From the NCBI GenBank assembly GCA_017640685.1, contig JAEPQF010000025.1, forward strand, positions 1-35,429: a DNA stretch of 35,429 nucleotides, written 5' to 3'. Position numbers and translations under genes: made by a program. The stretch's first letter is position 1, and each line of letters starts with the position of its first letter. The stretch comes from Hyphomicrobiales bacterium. Lineage in GTDB: Bacteria > Pseudomonadota > Alphaproteobacteria > Rhizobiales > HXMU1428-3. This document shows positions 9,101 to 16,355 of the stretch, piece by piece. The notes under the pieces were generated by a model. The model saw nothing but the letters and a program-made list of their open reading frames with translations. It was not told the DNA's origin and did no database searches.

Positions 9101-10231
9101 GTGATTTATCTCCTTGAGGCCTTGGCAAAAGATGTCAAAATTAAAGGGCGGTCAGGTATGTTTGGCGCTATTCGAGCGAAAACCGGAGCTGATAGCAAAC
9201 AAGTTAGTGAGGGTGCACCAAAACAAGTTGATGACCAGATTAGTGGACAAGGGAATGATGTTTCTTTAAATGACAAAGTTTCTAATGGTCATATTTCTAA
9301 TGGTCATATTTCTAATGAGCATATTTTGACTGAAAGGGAAGCAACTCCTCACGTTTCAAATGGACAAGTGGCGACAAATAATAATGGTGATGGAAATCGT
9401 CATGTGCCTCATGCTGATCATTCCTCTGGCTCTGGTTATGAAGAGCAGGTTCAAAATCTTGGGGGCAATGGGGCCTTGCAAGGTGAATTGGGTGCGCAGA
9501 ATTTACATCATCACGAACACAACCAGAAAAATTTGAAACCGCAGAATGGTGCTGGAGAAGTCACTGAAGCAGTTGGCCAAAAGGTGGACCCTTCTGTTGC
9601 GGCTGCTTTGGCCAATTTGCAGAATAGCGAACTACAAAAAGATCATTTGAAATCAGCGCATTTAAATGGTGAAGGACATTCACCTGCGGCTCAGACAGCT
9701 GTTGATCATTTATCTCAACAAGGGCAATCAGCTGAGTTTTCTGGTGCTAATGGTGCAGATGCTGAGCAAGTTTATTTACAAAGGCATGCTGCTTTGGGAG
9801 AAAAAGTCGGGCAGGACTTAAGCCATGTTTCAGGGCAAGAGCCCAAACGTTCAGGGTTAACTGACGCTTTGAAACTTGCCGAACAAGCAGCCGTTGCCGG
9901 TTCGGCCGAGATTGCACGGCGAAAAGAAACTAAAAAAGATTTAGCGCAAAAGGTGAGGAAAGAGCCTCTTTCTACAGCTCAGCCAACTGGTGAGTTAAAT
10001 CCAAAAGTTATGGATGTTTATGCGCAATTAGCCAGTGGTGGTGGATATTCTGATGTGGGTGATGCGACATATCAGGAAAAAAATGACAAAAAAGAACGTA
10101 AGTTCAATTTCAATAATGGCCAATTGAATGGCGGCCCTCAATCAGGTGTTCCAGGTGATGTTCACCCACAAGCCAATCAGAAAAAAGGGGCTAAGCCTCC
10201 TAAAAAAGGGAATAGAAAGGGCAAGAAGTAA
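6128..10231 (+). CDS. Membrane PAS-GGDEF-EAL cyclic-di-GMP protein with degenerate GGDEF and long tail
   Basis: Predicted c-di-GMP phosphodiesterase of about 1367 residues from this start. Order (ORF-track numbering): signal-peptide-like segment ending QAHA (about 85-110); a periplasmic sensor region resembling 7TMR-DISM (to about 260); about seven membrane helices (265-480); a PAS domain (WQWNSRRDEISVSPEVEDAL, about 497-610); GGDEF domain (about 615-770); EAL domain (about 790-1040); then about 350 residues of Gly/Asn/Gln/His-rich sequence. The GGDEF signature reads NGDQF, so cyclase activity is doubtful. The EAL motifs FEALIRW, DDFGTGYSSL, VAEGVE and QGFYFGEP are intact, so hydrolysis is likely. 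The tail includes VSNGHISNGHISNEH and ends in a basic stretch. The track start at 6002 is TTG; 6128 is preferred (GGGAAA upstream), and 6116 or 6240 are possible. Confidence 0.88.
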   Translation: MAHSVISGAVSTLNFMMSCFLKLVSLTASYFCSPVKNMFHFSRFKALSVVLLSFFTVVLGLSQAHALEPIELTSEIERIEITKFSEHYKGAGDTLQVETARDADGISNRMAVKAQTPGTDPKWIVFALKNNTDKQIVRVVTTDRYNIVGSRILRPDLDAKRLIHMTPSVGFLPLRVPNDAVDIFSLTIEPGQTVTFVAELSNSRFPRVFLWHPLALSKKLRDMALFNGIMLGIVGILAIFLTAVFVANHKAIFPATAFIAWCVGAYLCVDFGFWHKLFRLDPEMNSLYRAGAEASIASSLVVFLYTFLRLRFWHGWIKLLFGVWILGQFGLIALAVLDPILVSGLARLSLLAIGTFGSLLIGYLAIRGQDRALALVPTWLLFVVWLFGAGVATLGQLSGDIVAPALTSGLVLILVLLGFTVTQFAFRSFEPLAGAPPSQLQLRSLALEGAGAAVWQWNSRRDEISVSPEVEDALGLHEGELTCRVEQWMQYLHPSDRERFRLLMRTLQEKNGGELQLEFRMRGHEGHFLWYELRAHSVTMPHQRSLRCVGLMRDVTDGKRSQERLLGDAVHDSLTGLPNRELFLDRLQIAITRVKDEGGVRPPTILFVDIDRFKHVNQSFGMVIGDTMLLTIARRLQRHLGPQDSLARLNGDQFAVLLVTENNPQEIALLAERIRRSLRSPMKIGGKEIILTGSIGIAVYDGTQLSHQDLVNEAELAMYRAKRSGTDRIEIFKPTMRGERDNRLALESDLRRAIERRQIKVLYQPITKLKGEDLTGFEALIRWDHPKHGRLSPDEFIPIAEESDLISELGSYVLNQAVKDAVQWNRILPRADEPLVVSINISSRELFRQELYQEVRMILTRESLPENSLRLEVTESLVMENPEGAVEILGWLRNAGASLALDDFGTGYSSLSYLHRFPFDTLKVDRSIVHNVSSGKTGPAILRSVVALASELHMGVVAEGVESEEDVSFLRSIGCGYAQGFYFGEPMNQKDVIYLLEALAKDVKIKGRSGMFGAIRAKTGADSKQVSEGAPKQVDDQISGQGNDVSLNDKVSNGHISNGHISNEHILTEREATPHVSNGQVATNNNGDGNRHVPHADHSSGSGYEEQVQNLGGNGALQGELGAQNLHHHEHNQKNLKPQNGAGEVTEAVGQKVDPSVAAALANLQNSELQKDHLKSAHLNGEGHSPAAQTAVDHLSQQGQSAEFSGANGADAEQVYLQRHAALGEKVGQDLSHVSGQEPKRSGLTDALKLAEQAAVAGSAEIARRKETKKDLAQKVRKEPLSTAQPTGELNPKVMDVYAQLASGGGYSDVGDATYQEKNDKKERKFNFNNGQLNGGPQSGVPGDVHPQANQKKGAKPPKKGNRKGKK

Positions 10232-10274
10232 AGTTTGCTTCTTTTAGAGCGCATTCGTTTCTTGTTAGCTTGAT

Positions 10275-10883
10275 CTAAGCATGACCTGTTTGGTTCACAA
10301 GATGTGTTGGATCAATGCCAAGTGAATTAAACGCTGTGTCATATTTAGAAGCGGCGTCGGTTTCAAAGATCAAATCAGGGTTGGCTTTACAATGTAGCCA
10401 TCCGTTATCACTTAGCTCTTCTTCTAATTGGCCTGGGGCCCAACCTGCGTATCCAAGAGCGAGTAAAACTTGTTCTGGGCCAGTACCTTCTGCAATTGCT
10501 TTTAAAATATCAATAGTTGCTGTGAGGGAAATATTATCATTTACCGGAAAGGTATGACTTTTAGAGTGATAATCAGATGAATGAAGCACAAAGCCTCTTT
10601 CTGTTTCAACTGGACCACCCAGATGAATAAAGGGTACGTTTTTGGTATTTTGTGAGATTGAGAGTGGTTTGTTGTCTATGGTTGGGAAGACTTGTTCTAA
10701 AATATCACTGAAGTTCATGGATTTTGCTTGGCGATTGATAATCAGGCCCATGGCACCTTCTTCAGAATGAGCGCATATGTAAATGACGCTTTTTGAGAAG
10801 CGGTCATCTTGCATGCTGGGCATGGCTAAGAGAAGTTGGCCACTAAGACCTGATGCATTGTTATTTTTTAATAAGTTTTGCAT
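10275..10883 (-). CDS. yqgE: YqgE/AlgH family protein (UPF0301)
   Basis: A 202-residue cytoplasmic protein of the YqgE/AlgH family, recognised from LSGQLLLAMPSMQDDRFSKS near the N-terminus, the core GAMGLIINR and the LGYAGWAPGQLEEEL segment towards the end. Its biochemical role is not settled. The length is normal, slightly longer than the E. coli protein. It is convergent with the EAL gene, with only about 40 bases between stops and no clear terminator. It is divergent from the DsbD-like gene across about 290 bases, and in Hyphomicrobiales yqgE, the DsbD-N-like gene and a peroxiredoxin are frequent neighbours, as here. Confidence 0.94.
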   Translation of the reverse strand: MQNLLKNNNASGLSGQLLLAMPSMQDDRFSKSVIYICAHSEEGAMGLIINRQAKSMNFSDILEQVFPTIDNKPLSISQNTKNVPFIHLGGPVETERGFVLHSSDYHSKSHTFPVNDNISLTATIDILKAIAEGTGPEQVLLALGYAGWAPGQLEEELSDNGWLHCKANPDLIFETDAASKYDTAFNSLGIDPTHLVNQTGHA

Positions 10884-11172
10884 TTGTTTTATCCATGACA
10901 GGCATTATCTATATGATAGTTAGGGCTTTTTTATTTTCAAAGCACTTTTGACTTTTGTTTAGTCTAGCTAAAAAAGATTGGTTTTGGGAAGAGTGAGCTT
11001 GTTATTGGTTAATTGGATGTTTTTCGCTGTTGCCTAATTGTGTCACCTAATTGTGATATATGTTTTAAAGCTTAGTTATTTGGAAATGGGTATTATTTAA
11101 TTGTCGATCAGAGGTATTGATGGATTTAATTGATTGACTTAAATGTTGTTTCTTGAATGATTTAAAGGACTT

Positions 11173-12054
11173 ATGGTGAGCTTTTTGTTTAAATCTCATG
11201 TTGAAAAACTAACTTTAGCTACTTTGCTTTTAATATTAACATTTGCTTCAACTATGCCTGCTTTGGCCTTTGAAGCTGCTGAGAATGCTAAATGGCAAGG
11301 TAATGCTAAATCTCAATTGCGGTTAATAGCGGCTAAAACCGAGTGGTTAGGTCAGAAACAATTATTTGCTGGTATTGAGATCAGTTTAGCGCCGAAATGG
11401 AAAACCTACTGGCGCACACCTGGGGACACTGGGATTCCGCCGTTCTTTGATTGGACTGGTTCTGAGAATTTGAAAATGGCCAAAGTTATGTATCCAGTAC
11501 CTGGGCGATTTCAAGACCCGATGGGCATGACTATTGGGTATAAATCCCGAGTGACTTTACCTGTTTTATTAAAGCCTGAAGATCCTTCAAAACCCATAAA
11601 GCTCAAATTAACAGCTCAATATGCCATTTGTTATGATTTGTGTGTGCCTGTTAGTACCTATCAAAATTTGACGGTTAATGAGAGTGAAGCCCAACGATTT
11701 GCTCCTGTATTATCAATGGCATTAGCGCTTACGCCGAAACCGGTTGAAACCGTAACAGATGGTTTGGGCGTACAAACCGTTAAAATGAGCAAGGAGCAAG
11801 ATAAATCCTCTTTGACATTAGATGTTTTAGTGCCTCCTTCTTCTCAAAAGGTTGATTTGTTTGTTGAGGGGCCTGATGGCATGTATGTGCCAACACCAAA
11901 ATTGGTTAAAAGAGCTGAAAAGAGTGATAAGCCATTGCTTTATAAAATTAGCCTTGCTGATGTTGATGAGCCGCATAAATTTAAAGGGCTTGTTTTAACC
12001 TGCACCTTACGAGCTGATGATTTAGCCGTAGTTCAGCCGTGTCCAGTTCGCTAA
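11173..12054 (+). CDS. Periplasmic DsbD N-terminal-domain-like protein
   Basis: A 293-residue exported protein with a signal peptide (hydrophobic core LATLLLILTFAST, cleavage near PALA-FEA). The mature part resembles the DsbD alpha domain family: WKTYWRTPGDTGIPP, the cysteine pair in AICYDLCVPV (about residues 156-160), and a second pair near the end (LTCTLRADDLAVVQPCPV). There is no following membrane or thioredoxin domain, so this is a stand-alone periplasmic module. It probably passes electrons to, or takes them from, a partner thiol protein; the partner is not visible. AAAGGA lies just upstream of the ATG. The peroxiredoxin gene starts 84 bases downstream, which suggests a shared redox theme. 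Confidence 0.88.
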   Translation: MVSFLFKSHVEKLTLATLLLILTFASTMPALAFEAAENAKWQGNAKSQLRLIAAKTEWLGQKQLFAGIEISLAPKWKTYWRTPGDTGIPPFFDWTGSENLKMAKVMYPVPGRFQDPMGMTIGYKSRVTLPVLLKPEDPSKPIKLKLTAQYAICYDLCVPVSTYQNLTVNESEAQRFAPVLSMALALTPKPVETVTDGLGVQTVKMSKEQDKSSLTLDVLVPPSSQKVDLFVEGPDGMYVPTPKLVKRAEKSDKPLLYKISLADVDEPHKFKGLVLTCTLRADDLAVVQPCPVR

Positions 12055-12138
12055 TTTCTCTCATAAAATGATTGTAAATAATTATTATTCTTTTAGGCTA
12101 AGTCCTAAGATATTTGTTTTCAAAAAAGGGGCTTTACT

Positions 12139-12624
12139 ATGGCTATTTCTGTTGGAGAAAAATTACCTGACGTTCAACTTACTATCATGACGGCTGATGG
12201 CCCGACTGCTCAATCTACATCAGAGCTTTTTAAGGGTAAGAAAACGGCTTTATTTGCGGTGCCTGGCGCCTTTACTCCAACTTGTCATATGAACCATGCG
12301 CCTGGTTATCTTGCCTCTCATGATGAACTGAAAGCTAAAGGTGTTGACCAAATTGCTTGTGTTTCTGTGAATGATGTTTTTGTGATGGATGCTTGGAGTA
12401 AATCTCTTGGAGCTGATGGTAAGATTGTTATGCTTGCTGATGGTAGCGGAGAGTTCACAGAAGCTCTTGGCTTAGAACTTGATGCAACGGCTCATGGCCT
12501 TGGGGTTCGCTCACAACGGTTTGGCATGCTTGTTGATGATGGGGTTGTTTCGGTTTTGAATATCGAAGGTAATCCAACTGAGGCTGATGCAAGTTCTGCA
12601 GAGAGTTTATTGAAAAGTCTTTAA
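12139..12624 (+). CDS. Peroxiredoxin, Prx5-like
   Basis: A 161-residue thiol peroxidase that reduces hydrogen peroxide and organic peroxides. The peroxidatic cysteine is C49 in VPGAFTPTCHMNHAPGY, with the catalytic threonine three residues before it. A second cysteine, C74 in QIACVSVNDVFVMDAW, lies where many bacterial Prx5 proteins have one. The downstream arginine is in GVRSQRFGMLVDDGVV. Length and sequence fit the single-domain type without a fused glutaredoxin. ATG is preceded by AAAAAAGGGGC. It follows the DsbD-like gene on the same strand; a long repeat-filled gap follows it. Confidence 0.95.
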   Translation: MAISVGEKLPDVQLTIMTADGPTAQSTSELFKGKKTALFAVPGAFTPTCHMNHAPGYLASHDELKAKGVDQIACVSVNDVFVMDAWSKSLGADGKIVMLADGSGEFTEALGLELDATAHGLGVRSQRFGMLVDDGVVSVLNIEGNPTEADASSAESLLKSL

Positions 12625-13130
12625 TTTCTCTCACGGCTATTCTAAGCGCTTTTTTTGCACTTCATTACCCATTGTTTAAGTGCTCCTTTAGTTACCTACT
12701 AGGGGCAACTGTCGCATGCAATCGCGCTTAGGCCTCCGAGGGGCGGCGCTAGGCGCCGGACTTCGCTGGCACTTCGTCATGTCTCTCAACCCGAAGTGGG
12801 TTGAGTTCCTTCTTTGTGTAGCTTGTATTAAATTTTTGTCTTATGGGCGGTGGGTACTTTTAGTGCTTTGGATTGCCCACTGTTTAAGTGCTCCTTCAGT
12901 TGCCTCCTCTTTACTTGCTCCTTCAGTTGCCCACTAGGCAACCGTCGCATGCAACCGCATAACTGCTGCCCTGCGATGGCGCGGGGCTAAGCACTAACAG
13001 TCTCTTTTCGTTTTGCTTTTGATTATCCATCAATAACCGTGCTGAGGTCTTGTGTTTTTTATCTTCAGCTAAATGTTAGAGTTTTAACTCATCTCTTTTA
13101 GCGTTTTGAGTTTTGGAAGCTATTGTCATT
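12625..13130 (+). repeat. Intergenic bulged-hairpin repeat cluster 3 in a gene-free gap
   Basis: About 500 bases without a credible gene. First unit (about 12678-12730): TAAGTGC/GCGCTTA outer arms, GTTACC/GGCAAC inner arms with one mismatch. Second unit (12915-12954): inner GTTGCC/GGCAAC, loop CACTA, outer TTGC/GCAA. It is enclosed by GTTGC (12899-12903) and GCAAC (12951-12955), which would compete for the same right arm. Both units share a tail TCGCATGCAAYCGC not seen elsewhere. Between them lies a GC-rich pocket (12722-12805). The 73-residue ORF at 12716-12937 spans these repeats and is rejected. From 12970 to 13130 nothing further is recognised. Confidence 0.75.
12785..12805. repeat. Perfect 8-bp inverted repeat in GC-rich pocket
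   Basis: CTCAACCC and GGGTTGAG flank the loop GAAGT, preceded by CATGT. A degraded relative (CATGTCTCTTAGTCCGAAAC then GGGTTGAG) lies at about 28711-28738 upstream of cpdR, so this is likely a second small repeat type that travels with the bulged hairpins. Confidence 0.6.
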
Positions 13131-13173
13131 AAAAAAATGCGCCCCTGCCTCAAAGGCAAGGGCGCATTTTTTT
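13131..13173. terminator. Bidirectional terminator between the peroxiredoxin side and the aminotransferase
   Basis: AAAAAAATGCGCCC and GGGCGCATTTTTTT form a long stem around TGCCTCAAAGGCA, with a single mismatch. It has A-tracts and T-tracts on both sides, so it can work in both directions. It touches the stop codon of the minus-strand aminotransferase gene. Confidence 0.92.
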
Positions 13174-14296
13174 AAAGGACTGCTTTGACTTCTTCGATAA
13201 TTCTATCTTGCACATCTGGTTTGAGATAAGGGTGCATAGGCAGGCTGATTACATTGTGTGAAAGGTCATCTGTGACTGGGAGTTTGCCGCCTGCAATTGG
13301 AAATTTGGCATAGACCGTTTGGCTATGCATTGGTTTTACGTAATAAATAGCCGTTGGGATATTTTTCTCTCTCAAATGGTCAGCTATTGCATCTCTTTTT
13401 GATGTTTGAATTGTGTATTGTGCCCAGGTTGAGATGATGTTTTCTGGTACAAATGGAACCTCAACTACATCTTTTAAGCCTTGGCTATATCTGGCAGCTA
13501 TTTCATTTCTAGATTCGATTTCTTCGGGGAAAATTTCTAGCTTGAGTAACAGTATAGCTGCTTGAATTGAATCGAGGCGGCCATTGATGCCGATGCGGAC
13601 ATTGTCATATTTATCAACGCCTTGGCCGTGGTTTCTTAATGAGATGAGTGTGTTGTAAATTTCATCATCATTGGTGAGAACAGCACCACCATCTCCATAA
13701 CAGCCAAGAGGTTTTGCTGGGAAGAAACTTGTTGTTAGCACATCAACATACTCACCAGCTTGTGTGTTATTAATGGTTGAGCCAAAGCCTTGAGCGGCAT
13801 CTGCAATGACTTTCAAACCAGCGTCTTTGGCGATTGGGCATAGGTCTGGGTAGTTTGCAATTTGACCAAATAAACAAACAGGCATCACAGCTTTAGGTGT
13901 GAACTCACCTTTTTCTTTCACCTCTTTGATCGCTTGTTTTAAATTTTCTGGGTCCATGTTCATAGTGTCAGGCAAGACATCAACAAAAACAGGAGTTGCC
14001 CCTGAAAGAGCGACCATTTCACCAGTGGCTGCGAATGTAAAACTTGGAACAAATACCGCGTCACCTGGGCCGATTTCTAGAGCTAATAATGCCAGCAAAA
14101 TAGCGTCTGAGCCATTAGAGCAAGACAGAGTGTGTTTTGTGCCTGCAAATGCGCTTAGCTTTTCTTCTAGTTCAGTGATTTCAGGGCCCATAATATAACG
14201 GCCATGGCCTAGAATATCATTGATTTTGCTGTTTATTTTATCAACGCCAATATGGGCTTGTTGGGCTTTTAAGTCGATGAACTGGATTGGTTCCAT
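13172..14296 (-). CDS. DegT/DnrJ/EryC1/StrS family sugar aminotransferase
   Basis: PLP-dependent aminotransferase that adds an amino group to a keto-sugar nucleotide. The 374-residue length is typical. The PLP lysine is K195 in SFFPAKPLGCYGDGGAV, the ring-nitrogen aspartate is D166 in VIADAAQGFGS, and the substrate loops SNGSDAILLAL and VPSFTFAATGE are conserved. The sequence is closest in feel to the WbpE/WlbC group, which makes UDP-2-acetamido-3-amino-glucuronate; that substrate is an inference. It is supported by the next gene on the same strand, a Gfo/Idh/MocA oxidoreductase of WbpB/WlbA type. Repeat cluster 4 separates the two, and a strong terminator sits at the stop. The pathway product would feed surface polysaccharide. 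Confidence 0.93.
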   Translation of the reverse strand: MEPIQFIDLKAQQAHIGVDKINSKINDILGHGRYIMGPEITELEEKLSAFAGTKHTLSCSNGSDAILLALLALEIGPGDAVFVPSFTFAATGEMVALSGATPVFVDVLPDTMNMDPENLKQAIKEVKEKGEFTPKAVMPVCLFGQIANYPDLCPIAKDAGLKVIADAAQGFGSTINNTQAGEYVDVLTTSFFPAKPLGCYGDGGAVLTNDDEIYNTLISLRNHGQGVDKYDNVRIGINGRLDSIQAAILLLKLEIFPEEIESRNEIAARYSQGLKDVVEVPFVPENIISTWAQYTIQTSKRDAIADHLREKNIPTAIYYVKPMHSQTVYAKFPIAGGKLPVTDDLSHNVISLPMHPYLKPDVQDRIIEEVKAVL

Positions 14297-14321
14297 TTTC
14301 TTTTTATTCTCTTTCTAAGTT

Positions 14322-14434
14322 GCGCTTTAGGTTGCCCACAAGCAACCGCGCTTTTTAGCGCTCCTTCAGTTGCCTTGTCTTTGCTTCAGATGCCCACGGA
14401 GCATCCGCAAAACAACCATCGCTGTTGCCTACAG
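14322..14434 (+). repeat. Intergenic bulged-hairpin repeat cluster 4
   Basis: Unit D (14322-14351): outer GCGC/GCGC, bulge TTTA, inner GGTTGC/GCAACC, loop CCACAA. Unit E (14380-14411): outer TTTGC/GCAAA, bulge TTCA against C, inner GATGC/GCATC, loop CCACGGA. Unit E is nested: GTTG (14369-14372) pairs with CAAC (14413-14416), and AGCG (14357-14360) with CGCT (14420-14423). A tail GCTGTTGCCTACAGGG follows, similar to the tail of the cluster at 28556. Both neighbouring genes run on the minus strand, yet the TTCA/TTTA bulge is again on the plus strand. Confidence 0.88.
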
Positions 14435-14467
14435 GGACCGGAGCATTGTACGTCTAATATTTCTTTT

Positions 14468-15466
14468 TTAACTTGCTTTACTTAGTGAGTTCCCTGTTTC
14501 AATTGCAGGATCGGCGGTTTCGAGGAGCTTGATTACTCTGCATGCTTCTTCACCGTTGCTTGGGGGCTGGGTGTTTGTTTCAATGCAGCTTAGGAATGTA
14601 GCGCATTCATTGAGTAAAGGTTCTTTGAAAGGCACTTTAATGGCTTCGCCTTCCATATCGCGCTCTAGTATCGCTGGTTTGTCATATTCCATTGCGCAAT
14701 TATGACGATGAATACGAAGTTTTTCATCCCATTCTAATGTATCATCAAAAACGGCCATGGCTTTTGAACCTACAACAATGAGGCGGTGTTCTTTTTGTGG
14801 TGTGAGCCATGAAAGGCTAAGTTCTGCGTTGATATTGTTTTTAAATTCTAGATTGATGGTTGCAAAATCGCTAACCGTTGGCAGTAAGTAGCTGCTAGCG
14901 CTGGTTTGAATTGACGTCGGCTCATCATTCACTAATGAGAGAACCATTGATGCATCATGAGGCCCTAAATCCCAAATGACATTTTCTTCTTGGCGGAATT
15001 TTCCAATATTGAAACGGCGTGAATGGACATGCCTTAACTCGCCTAAATCACCATTTAAGACAAGTTCTTTCATTTTTTCAAAGCAAGGATGATATTGTAA
15101 GAGATGGCCGATCATTAAAATGAGGCCTTTATCATTGGCTGCTTTGGTTAGGGCTTCAGCATCAGCTAAATTAAGAGCAATTGGTTTTTCAATGAAAAGA
15201 TGTTTGCCTTGCTCAATAGCTTTTAAACCAAGGTTTTTATGAGTATTTGCTGGGGTGACAAGGACGATTGCATCAATCTCAGGATCGTTAATGATTTCAT
15301 CGAATGATTTATTCACAACGCCGAAATCATCATGTATTTTTTGTGCAACTGTAGGGTTTGTTTCACAAATGGCTTTTAGTGATCCAAGTTCGTGAAATTT
15401 GCGGACGTGGTTTTTTCCCCAATCGCCTGCGCCGATTACGGCTGTTGATACCGCATGGCTGGTCAT
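14468..15466 (-). CDS. Gfo/Idh/MocA family oxidoreductase
   Basis: NAD(P)-dependent sugar dehydrogenase of 332 residues. The N-terminal Rossmann motif AVIGAGDWGKNHVRKF (about residues 9-24), the conserved EKPIALNLADAEAL (about 94-107) with its EKP lysine, and the segment IWDLGPHDASMVLSL place it in the Gfo/Idh/MocA family, near the WbpB/WlbA group that oxidises UDP-N-acetylglucosaminuronate at C3. It is upstream of the DegT aminotransferase on the same strand, so the two probably act in sequence: oxidation to a 3-keto sugar, then transamination. The UDP-sugar dehydrogenase and acetyltransferase needed to complete such a pathway are not in the window, so the exact substrate is open. Confidence 0.92.
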   Translation of the reverse strand: MTSHAVSTAVIGAGDWGKNHVRKFHELGSLKAICETNPTVAQKIHDDFGVVNKSFDEIINDPEIDAIVLVTPANTHKNLGLKAIEQGKHLFIEKPIALNLADAEALTKAANDKGLILMIGHLLQYHPCFEKMKELVLNGDLGELRHVHSRRFNIGKFRQEENVIWDLGPHDASMVLSLVNDEPTSIQTSASSYLLPTVSDFATINLEFKNNINAELSLSWLTPQKEHRLIVVGSKAMAVFDDTLEWDEKLRIHRHNCAMEYDKPAILERDMEGEAIKVPFKEPLLNECATFLSCIETNTQPPSNGEEACRVIKLLETADPAIETGNSLSKAS

Positions 15467-15637
15467 GTGCAGTTCCTCACTTTTATGGCCGTTAATTCCA
15501 TCGGATAAATAGCATTAAAATGCCTTATCGCAAGGAAAATGAGGGGTGATATGAAGTGAAATTATGTTTCTGAATGTTGCACGGAATTATCTATTGTATG
15601 TCTGAAAACAAGCTTTGATCAGAAATGATCATCTATC

Positions 15638-16045
15638 TTATAGATAGTTTTGTAGAAATGGGAGCTTGTAGCCGGCTTTTTCGACTGAATTGATGATGTC
15701 TTCAGTTGCTGATTGACCAAGTTGTGAGAAGGCCCAGAGGGTTATAGATCTGGTGCCAGAGCGACAATAAGCAAAAGCTGGTCCGTCGATTTGGGCAATG
15801 AGTTCTTTTGTTTGCTCAACAGCTTCCATTGGAAGTGTTCCTGATTGGATAGGAAGGAAGTGATAATCTAAGCCAGCTTCTTCAGCTAACTTGCTTAATT
15901 CTTCTGAGGTTGGTTGTCCTTCAACTTCATTATCTGGGCGATTGTTAATAATAGCGACATACCCAAGTGCTTTAATTTCTTTGATATGATCAGGGCTGAT
16001 TTGGGGCGCGACGGCAAAATCGCTGGTGACAACTCTATAATCCAT
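15638..16045 (-). CDS. DUF442/TIGR01244 phosphatase-like protein
   Basis: A small 135-residue protein of the DUF442 (TIGR01244) family, which shares the dual-specificity phosphatase fold and is often fused to sulfide-oxidising or beta-lactamase-like domains (Blh). Seen here: SPDHIKEIKALGYVAIINNRPDNE near the N-terminus and the P-loop CRSGTRS (CX5R, about residues 94-100), giving a potential nucleophilic cysteine. It stands alone, divergent from phaA across about 310 bases and separate from the oxidoreductase upstream. Whether it acts on phosphate or sulfur substrates cannot be told from the sequence. Confidence 0.88.
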   Translation of the reverse strand: MDYRVVTSDFAVAPQISPDHIKEIKALGYVAIINNRPDNEVEGQPTSEELSKLAEEAGLDYHFLPIQSGTLPMEAVEQTKELIAQIDGPAFAYCRSGTRSITLWAFSQLGQSATEDIINSVEKAGYKLPFLQNYL

Positions 16046-16355
16046 GTTTTCAGTTTCCTGTTTCAGTCTCTTGGAAATATCAAAACTTTGAGATGATAAA
16101 GTTTAGGCACTTATAGGACCTAAGTTTGCTTTTTTATCATTCTCTCTTGGTCTAAAACCTCACTTAGAGTGTTTATTGTTGATTGAAGTGATAGTCAATT
16201 TAGAAAATCATCCAAATTTGAGGCTGGAGTTTATTAAAAGCTCTAAAAAAAAGGTTTAATTACGAATATTATCATATGTGCGATTGCCTAAGTACAAAAG
16301 ATATTTATAAGATAAAAGATGGGTATTTCATTTAATTTAGGAGGAGAACGAGTTT
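16046..16355. promoter_or_regulatory. Divergent intergenic region upstream of phaA
   Basis: About 310 AT-rich bases between the start of the DUF442 gene and phaA. It must carry promoters for both directions. A strong Shine-Dalgarno AGGAGGAG (about 16341-16348) precedes the phaA ATG. I cannot assign -35/-10 boxes with confidence, and no repeat unit or small ORF is seen. Confidence 0.5.

Noticed and set aside
12716-12937. 73-aa ORF between the peroxiredoxin and aminotransferase genes
   Set aside because: Made of repeat sequence and the GC-rich pocket; no family features and no ribosome site.
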